64,000 bases of DNA, taken from assembly GCF_005403045.1 (NCBI RefSeq), contig NZ_BJCL01000003.1, positions 124,001-188,000 of the forward strand, written 5' to 3'. Origin of the DNA: Pseudaquabacterium pictum (GTDB taxonomy: Bacteria > Pseudomonadota > Gammaproteobacteria > Burkholderiales > Burkholderiaceae_C). The notes beneath the pieces are model-generated. The model searched no databases. It worked only from the letters and a program-made list of their open reading frames with translations, and was not told the origin of the DNA. A program made the position numbers and the translations under genes. Below, piece after piece: positions 59,741 through 64,000 of the stretch (the first letter of the stretch is position 1; each line of letters starts with the position of its first letter).

Positions 59741-60718
59741 CTACATGAACAGGTGCTCGCCGGCGTTCTCGCCGCCCAGGATCACGTAGTTCACCTTCTT
59801 GAGATCGGTCAAGACGCGGCCGCCGGCATAGCTGATGCTGCTCTGCAGGTCTTCATGCATCTCGCGCAGGGTGTCGGCCAGCCTGCCCTTGACCGGCTCG
59901 AGGATGCGCTTGCCTTCCACATGCTTGTATTCGCCCTTGTTGAAGTCGCTGGCCGAGCCGTAGTACTCCTTGAACAGCTTGCCATCCACCTCCACCGTGG
60001 CGCCGGGTGACTCTTCATGGCCGGCAAACAGCGAGCCCACCATCACCATGGCGGCGCCGAAGCGCACGCTCTTGGCGATGTCGCCGTGGTGGCGGATGCC
60101 GCCGTCGGCCACGATCGGCTTGCTGGCCACCCGCGCACACCACTTCAGCGCGCTGAGCTGCCAGCCGCCGGTGCCGAAGCCGGTCTTCAGCCGGGTGATG
60201 CAGACCTTGCCCGGGCCGATGCCGACCTTGGTGGCGTCGGCGCCCCAGTTCTCCAGGTCGATCACGCCCTCGGGCGTGCCCACGTTGCCGGCGATGACGA
60301 AGGCATCGGGCAGCCGCTGCTTGATGTGGCCGATCATGCGCCGCACGCTTTCGGCATGGCCGTGGGCGATGTCGATGGTGATGTAGTCGGCGCCGATGCC
60401 GGTGGCCGCCAGCTGGTCGATCACCGCCATGTCGGCCGGCTTCACGCCGGCGCTGATCGACACGTACAGGCCCTTGTCGCGCATGCGGCGGGCGAAGGCC
60501 ACGCTGTCGAGGTCGAAGCGGTGCATCACGTAGAAGTGGCCGCTGGCGGCCAGCTGCTCGGTGATGGCCTCGTCGACCACCGTCTTCATGTTGGCCGGCA
60601 CCACCGGCAGCTTGAAGCGGCGCGGGCCGAACTGCACCGAGGTGTCGCACTCGGCGCGGCTGTCCACCCGGCACTGGCGGGGCAGCAGCAGGATGTTGTC
60701 GTAGTCGAAGATGTCCAT
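59741..60718 (-). CDS. guaC: GMP reductase
   Basis: A 325-residue TIM-barrel enzyme of the IMPDH/GMPR family without CBS domains. [20 protein letters not shown] starts it, and [20 protein letters not shown] has the catalytic Cys and the flap sequence of the GMP reductase type. [20 protein letters not shown] and [20 protein letters not shown] bind phosphate. It reductively deaminates GMP to IMP with NADPH in purine salvage. ATG 60718 is used; the frame to 60769 lacks homology. Single gene upstream of the TRAP operon on the same strand with a ~190-nt gap. Confidence 0.93.
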   Translation of the reverse strand: MDIFDYDNILLLPRQCRVDSRAECDTSVQFGPRRFKLPVVPANMKTVVDEAITEQLAASGHFYVMHRFDLDSVAFARRMRDKGLYVSISAGVKPADMAVIDQLAATGIGADYITIDIAHGHAESVRRMIGHIKQRLPDAFVIAGNVGTPEGVIDLENWGADATKVGIGPGKVCITRLKTGFGTGGWQLSALKWCARVASKPIVADGGIRHHGDIAKSVRFGAAMVMVGSLFAGHEESPGATVEVDGKLFKEYYGSASDFNKGEYKHVEGKRILEPVKGRLADTLREMHEDLQSSISYAGGRVLTDLKKVNYVILGGENAGEHLFM

Positions 60719-60881
60719 GGGGAAGCTTTCGTCGCAAGTGAGCCGCGGCGTTGTGCAGTGCCACGGCAAAGGCTGCGAGCGCTTGACCTGGGGGGACCGG
60801 CCGGCCTGCGATGCCGCCCGGCAGGGGGCGGTGCAAGCGGAACACCGGACGCCAGAATTTGGGCCCGGTGGCTGATTCTAC

Positions 60882-60903
60882 GCAGGGCGCCGCAGCGCCC
60901 TGC
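60882..60903. repeat. GC hairpin after the secreted hypothetical gene
   Basis: GCAGGGCGC-CGCA-GCGCCCTGC, a perfect 9-bp stem, lies a few bases beyond the stop of the minus-strand gene ending at 60907. No T-run follows on either strand, so it may be a Rho-aided end or an RNA-stabilising hairpin. Confidence 0.55.
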
Positions 60904-60906
60904 GGC

Positions 60907-61578
60907 TCACGGACAGCGGTTGGCTGCCATCGCGATGATGCGGCCGTCGGGCGCTTCCAGCCAGGCGCGGGCCTGCAGGCGGTCGGGCTGGGCGCCTTCG
61001 GGCCAACGCAGCGCACGCAGGTGGCTCAGGCGCTGGCCGGGCGCGGCGCCATCCAGCGGCAGCGGGCCGGCCACGCTGCGCACCAGGGCGCGCGGCTGGG
61101 CATTGCCCTCGCTGCCGGCGGGCAGCAGTTCCACCAATGCCAGCCAGCCGGTGGTGCCGGCCGGCCAGGCCGGCCGCAGTGGTGGCAGCAGGCTCAGTTG
61201 CAGGCCGAAGTAGCCGCGCCAGGCCGGCCCGGCGCCCACCCGCAGCGACAGCCCGGGCCGCGCCGGCACGCTGGCCCGGCGCAGCACCTGGGCCGCGCTG
61301 GCGGCGGGCGCGGGCTGGCCGGTGCGCTGCAGGCGCTGGGCGCTGTCGGTGAGCGCGGCTGCCGCCAGCGGCGCATCGTCCGCGGCCGGGGTGATCCAGT
61401 CCAGCTGCCAGCCCGGTGCGGCACGGACAGCGCCGGGGTCGTCGGCCCAGCAGCCGGCGCAGTCGGCCGCGATGAAGCGCTCGGCCAGCGCCGCGCCCGG
61501 CCCGGGGCAGGCGGCCGCGGCCGCGCTGCCGATGGCCACCCCGGCAAGCAGGCCGGCTCCTAGAATCAATGGATGCAT
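60907..61578 (-). CDS. Exported hypothetical protein
   Basis: A 223-residue protein with a signal peptide (PLILGAGLLAGVAIGSAAAA) and a mature domain with two early Cys (ADCAGCWADD) close enough to form a disulphide. The rest is beta-rich with LSLRVGAGPAWRGYFGLQLS and ARAWLEAPDGRIIAMAANRC. I do not recognise the family. The ATG at 61578 overlaps the divergent uvrD ATG through the palindrome ATGCAT. If the real start is further in, a GTG in the signal peptide (AGVAIG) would be weak. Confidence in the gene is from its signal peptide and coding bias. Confidence 0.78.
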   Translation of the reverse strand: MHPLILGAGLLAGVAIGSAAAAACPGPGAALAERFIAADCAGCWADDPGAVRAAPGWQLDWITPAADDAPLAAAALTDSAQRLQRTGQPAPAASAAQVLRRASVPARPGLSLRVGAGPAWRGYFGLQLSLLPPLRPAWPAGTTGWLALVELLPAGSEGNAQPRALVRSVAGPLPLDGAAPGQRLSHLRALRWPEGAQPDRLQARAWLEAPDGRIIAMAANRCP

Positions 61579-63963
61579 GCACAGTATTCTGAGGCGCCCG
61601 GCACCGGTTCGCTGTTGAAGGGCCTGAACCCCGAGCAGCACGCCGCCGTCACCCTGCCCAGCGGCGCCAGCCTGATCCTGGCCGGCGCCGGCTCGGGCAA
61701 GACACGGGTGCTGACCACCCGCATCGCCTGGCTGATGGCCACCGGCCAGGTGTCGCCGGGCGGGCTGATGGCCGTCACCTTCACCAACAAGGCGGCCAAG
61801 GAGATGCTGCACCGGCTCAGCGCCATGCTGCCGGTGCCCGTGCGGGGCCTGTGGATCGGCACCTTCCACGGCCTGTGCAACCGCTTCCTGCGGGCGCACT
61901 GGAAGCTGGCCGGCCTGCCGCAGAGCTTCCAGATCCTGGACACCGCCGATTCCCTGTCGGCGGTGAAGCGGGTGATGAAGGCGATGAACGTGGACGAAGA
62001 GCGCTTCGTGCCCAAGCAGGTGAGCTGGTTCATCGCCGCACGCAAGGACAACGGCGAGCGGCCGAAGGATGTGGATGCCCACGATCCGCAGAGCCGCAAG
62101 ATGGTCGAGATCTACCAGGCCTATGAAGACCAGTGCCAGCGTGAAGGCGTGGTCGACTTCGCCGAGCTGATGCTGCGCACCTACGAGCTGATGCGCGACA
62201 ACGCCGCGCTGCGCGAGCACTACCAGCACCGCTTCGCCCACATCCTGGTCGACGAGTTCCAGGACACCAACCGCCTGCAGTACGCCTGGCTGAAGATGTT
62301 CGCGCCGCCGGGTAGCCCGCAGAGCGTGTTCGCCGTGGGTGACGACGACCAGAGCATCTATGCCTTCCGCGGCGCGCAGGTCGGCAACATGGCCGACTTC
62401 GAGCGTGAATACCGGGTGAAGCAGGTGATCAAGCTGGAGCGCAACTACCGCAGCTTCGGCAACATCCTCGACAGCGCCAATGCGCTGATCGCCCACAACG
62501 CCAAGCGCCTGGGCAAGAACCTCAGCACCGAGGCCGGCCCGGGTGAACCGGTGCGGGTGGCCGAGGCCACCAGCGACTACGCCGAGGCCCAATGGCTGCT
62601 GGACGAAGCCCAGCAGCTGCACCGCAGCGGCACGCCGCGCAGCGAGATCGCGGTGCTCTACCGCAGCAATGCGCAGAGCCGGGTGGTGGAGAGTGCGCTG
62701 TTCAACGCCGGCGTGCCCTACCGGGTGTATGGCGGCCTGCGCTTCTTCGAGCGGGCCGAGGTCAAGCATGCGCTGGCCTACCTGAGGTTGCTTGAGAACC
62801 CGAACGACGACACCTCGTTCCTGCGGGTGGTGAACTTTCCCACCCGCGGCATCGGCGCGCGCACCATCGAACTGTTGACCGACGCCGGCCGCGCCAGCGG
62901 CCGCAGCCTGTACCAGAGCGTGGGCGCGGTGGTGGGCAAGGGCGGCGCCAATCTGCTGGCCTTCACCGGCCTGATCGACCAGCTGCGCGAGCGCACTCGC
63001 GGCCTGACACTGCGCGAGATCATCGAGCAGATGCTCGACACCTCGGGCCTGGTCGACTTCTACAAGGCCGAGAAGGAAGGCGCCGAGCGCATCGAGAACC
63101 TGGGCGAACTGGTGAATGCCGCCGAGGCCTTCGTTACCCAGGAAGGCTTCGGCAAGGATGCGGTGGCGCTGCCGGTGGACGAGACCGGCGGACCCGGCAC
63201 CCTGGCCGTGGGCCTGCCGCCGGCGCCGGCGGCGGTGGACCTGACGCCGGATGCCGAGACCGGCGAGATCGTCAGCCCGCTGGCGGCCTTCCTCACCCAT
63301 GCGGCGCTGGAAGCGGGCGACAACCAGGCCCAGGCCGGCCAGGATGCCGTGCAGCTGATGACGGTGCATTCCGCCAAGGGCCTGGAATTCGACTGCGTGT
63401 TCATCACCGGCCTGGAGGAGGCGCTGTTCCCGCACGAGAACGCGATGAGCGACAACGACGGCCTGGAGGAAGAGCGCCGGCTGATGTACGTGGCCATCAC
63501 CCGCGCCCGCAAGCGCCTGTACCTCAGCTTCAGCCAGACCCGGCTGCTGCACGGCCAGACCCGCTACAACGTCAAGAGCCGCTTCCTGGATGAGCTGCCC
63601 GAGGGCGCGCTGAAGTGGCTGACCCCGCGCAATGCCGGCTTCGGCTCGGGCTATGCCAAGGAGTACCAGCAGGCCTGGCAGCGCGGCACCGGCCTGGGGT
63701 CGGTGGTGGGCGCAGGGCGCGTGGCTGGGCGGCCGGCCTACACCGCGCCACCGGCGCAGCCGCTGCCCGCGGCCATGCAGAACAAGGCCGGTGCCAGCCA
63801 TGGGCTGCGGGTGGGCCAGGCGGTGTTCCACACCAAGTTCGGCGAAGGCGTGGTGCTGACGCTGGAGGGCAACGGCCCCGATGCGCGGGCGCAGGTCAAC
63901 TTCGGCCGCCATGGCGCCAAGTGGCTGGCGCTGGCCATCGCCAAGCTCACGCCGGTGGACTGA
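61573..63963 (+). CDS. uvrD: UvrD/Rep-type ATP-dependent DNA helicase
   Basis: A 796-residue superfamily 1 helicase. Walker A LAGAGSGKT (~37-44), motif Ia VTFTNKAAKEML, motif II VDEFQDTN (D227), motif III GDDDQSIYAFRGA, motif IV KLERNYRSFGNI, motif V VHSAKGLEFDCVFI (~598) and motif VI YVAITRARKRLYL are intact. The ~100-residue tail ends in KFGEGVVLTLEGNGPDARAQ, a Tudor-like domain that contacts RNA polymerase in UvrD/PcrA. It unwinds DNA in nucleotide excision and mismatch repair, and mutS is in the same window. ATG 61573 is the first plausible start and overlaps the divergent gene. Confidence 0.97.
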   Translation: MHAQYSEAPGTGSLLKGLNPEQHAAVTLPSGASLILAGAGSGKTRVLTTRIAWLMATGQVSPGGLMAVTFTNKAAKEMLHRLSAMLPVPVRGLWIGTFHGLCNRFLRAHWKLAGLPQSFQILDTADSLSAVKRVMKAMNVDEERFVPKQVSWFIAARKDNGERPKDVDAHDPQSRKMVEIYQAYEDQCQREGVVDFAELMLRTYELMRDNAALREHYQHRFAHILVDEFQDTNRLQYAWLKMFAPPGSPQSVFAVGDDDQSIYAFRGAQVGNMADFEREYRVKQVIKLERNYRSFGNILDSANALIAHNAKRLGKNLSTEAGPGEPVRVAEATSDYAEAQWLLDEAQQLHRSGTPRSEIAVLYRSNAQSRVVESALFNAGVPYRVYGGLRFFERAEVKHALAYLRLLENPNDDTSFLRVVNFPTRGIGARTIELLTDAGRASGRSLYQSVGAVVGKGGANLLAFTGLIDQLRERTRGLTLREIIEQMLDTSGLVDFYKAEKEGAERIENLGELVNAAEAFVTQEGFGKDAVALPVDETGGPGTLAVGLPPAPAAVDLTPDAETGEIVSPLAAFLTHAALEAGDNQAQAGQDAVQLMTVHSAKGLEFDCVFITGLEEALFPHENAMSDNDGLEEERRLMYVAITRARKRLYLSFSQTRLLHGQTRYNVKSRFLDELPEGALKWLTPRNAGFGSGYAKEYQQAWQRGTGLGSVVGAGRVAGRPAYTAPPAQPLPAAMQNKAGASHGLRVGQAVFHTKFGEGVVLTLEGNGPDARAQVNFGRHGAKWLALAIAKLTPVD

Positions 63964-64000
63964 CCTCAGCCGGCGCCTCGGCGCCCACCTCGGCCTGCAC

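Noticed and set aside
60907-63912. A 1001-codon minus-strand frame covering the hypothetical gene and the antisense of uvrD.
   Set aside because: Only its last 223 codons have a signal peptide and plausible protein; the rest is the shadow of uvrD.

Overview
The window is about 64 kb of roughly 70% GC bacterial chromosome, densely coding on both strands. Its gene content points to a Burkholderiales betaproteobacterium, plausibly of the Rubrivivax/Leptothrix/Roseateles type. The clues are the pyrG-kdsA-eno-ftsB run, the tripartite tricarboxylate (Tct) and TRAP carriers, the PEP-CTERM proteins, the divergent suhB/trmJ pair and the yjgA/pmbA pair. Genus assignment is inference. There is no insertion sequence, integrase, phage gene or CRISPR array. 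Most long open frames opposite these genes are GC-rich shadows.

Layout. 1-3583: 5' part of a giant DUF4347/cadherin-like/Ig-like adhesin (minus strand, runs off the left edge), preceded by a hexanucleotide tract. 3.8-6.0 kb: a VOC protein, an orphan branched-chain-type binding protein, a bidirectional terminator and two tRNA-Lys genes. 6.0-11.8 kb: a minus-strand housekeeping cluster pyrG-kdsA-DUF1330-eno-ftsB-pnuC-nicotinamide riboside kinase. 12-18.5 kb: FAH hydrolase, tctCBA-panE operon with an operator-like promoter, acyl-CoA ligase. 18.6-24.4 kb: alpha/beta hydrolase, ECF sigma factor plus Ser/Thr kinase-TPR pair, MFS exporter with an apparent ATC start. 24.5-27.1 kb: two translationally coupled PEP-CTERM genes, the second carrying two sorting signals. 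27-34 kb: Anbu proteasome-like protein, class III aminotransferase, ABC-2 exporter, mutS. 34-41.6 kb: CHRD protein, a mobA/mobR-like hydroxybenzoate pair with a palindromic operator, MocA-type oxidoreductase, TPR protein plus HupE-like protein. 41.7-53.7 kb: pseudo-receiver/TPR protein, gamma-glutamyltransferase, suhB with a long disordered tail, trmJ, a protease-FHA-SDR overlapping gene set, cysE, mogA, yjgA, pmbA. 53.8-59.5 kb: a TRAP transporter whose dctQ and dctM genes run straight into a cobalamin/4Fe-4S reductive dehalogenase-like gene, with dctP convergent. 59.7-64 kb: GMP reductase, a secreted hypothetical, and uvrD, whose start codon overlaps that of the divergent hypothetical.

The most promising locus is dctQ-dctM-rdhA with convergent dctP (53.8-59.5 kb). 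It looks like a self-contained uptake and reductive dehalogenation module of the cytoplasmic, non-respiratory class: about 700 residues, no Tat signal, an internally duplicated cobalamin-type fold and two 4Fe-4S motifs. Other points worth following are the double PEP-CTERM protein, the ATC start codon, the tct and mob operators, the hexamer tract before the adhesin, and the overlapping divergent start codons at uvrD. All functional calls rest on reading motifs and context by eye; no database search was run.
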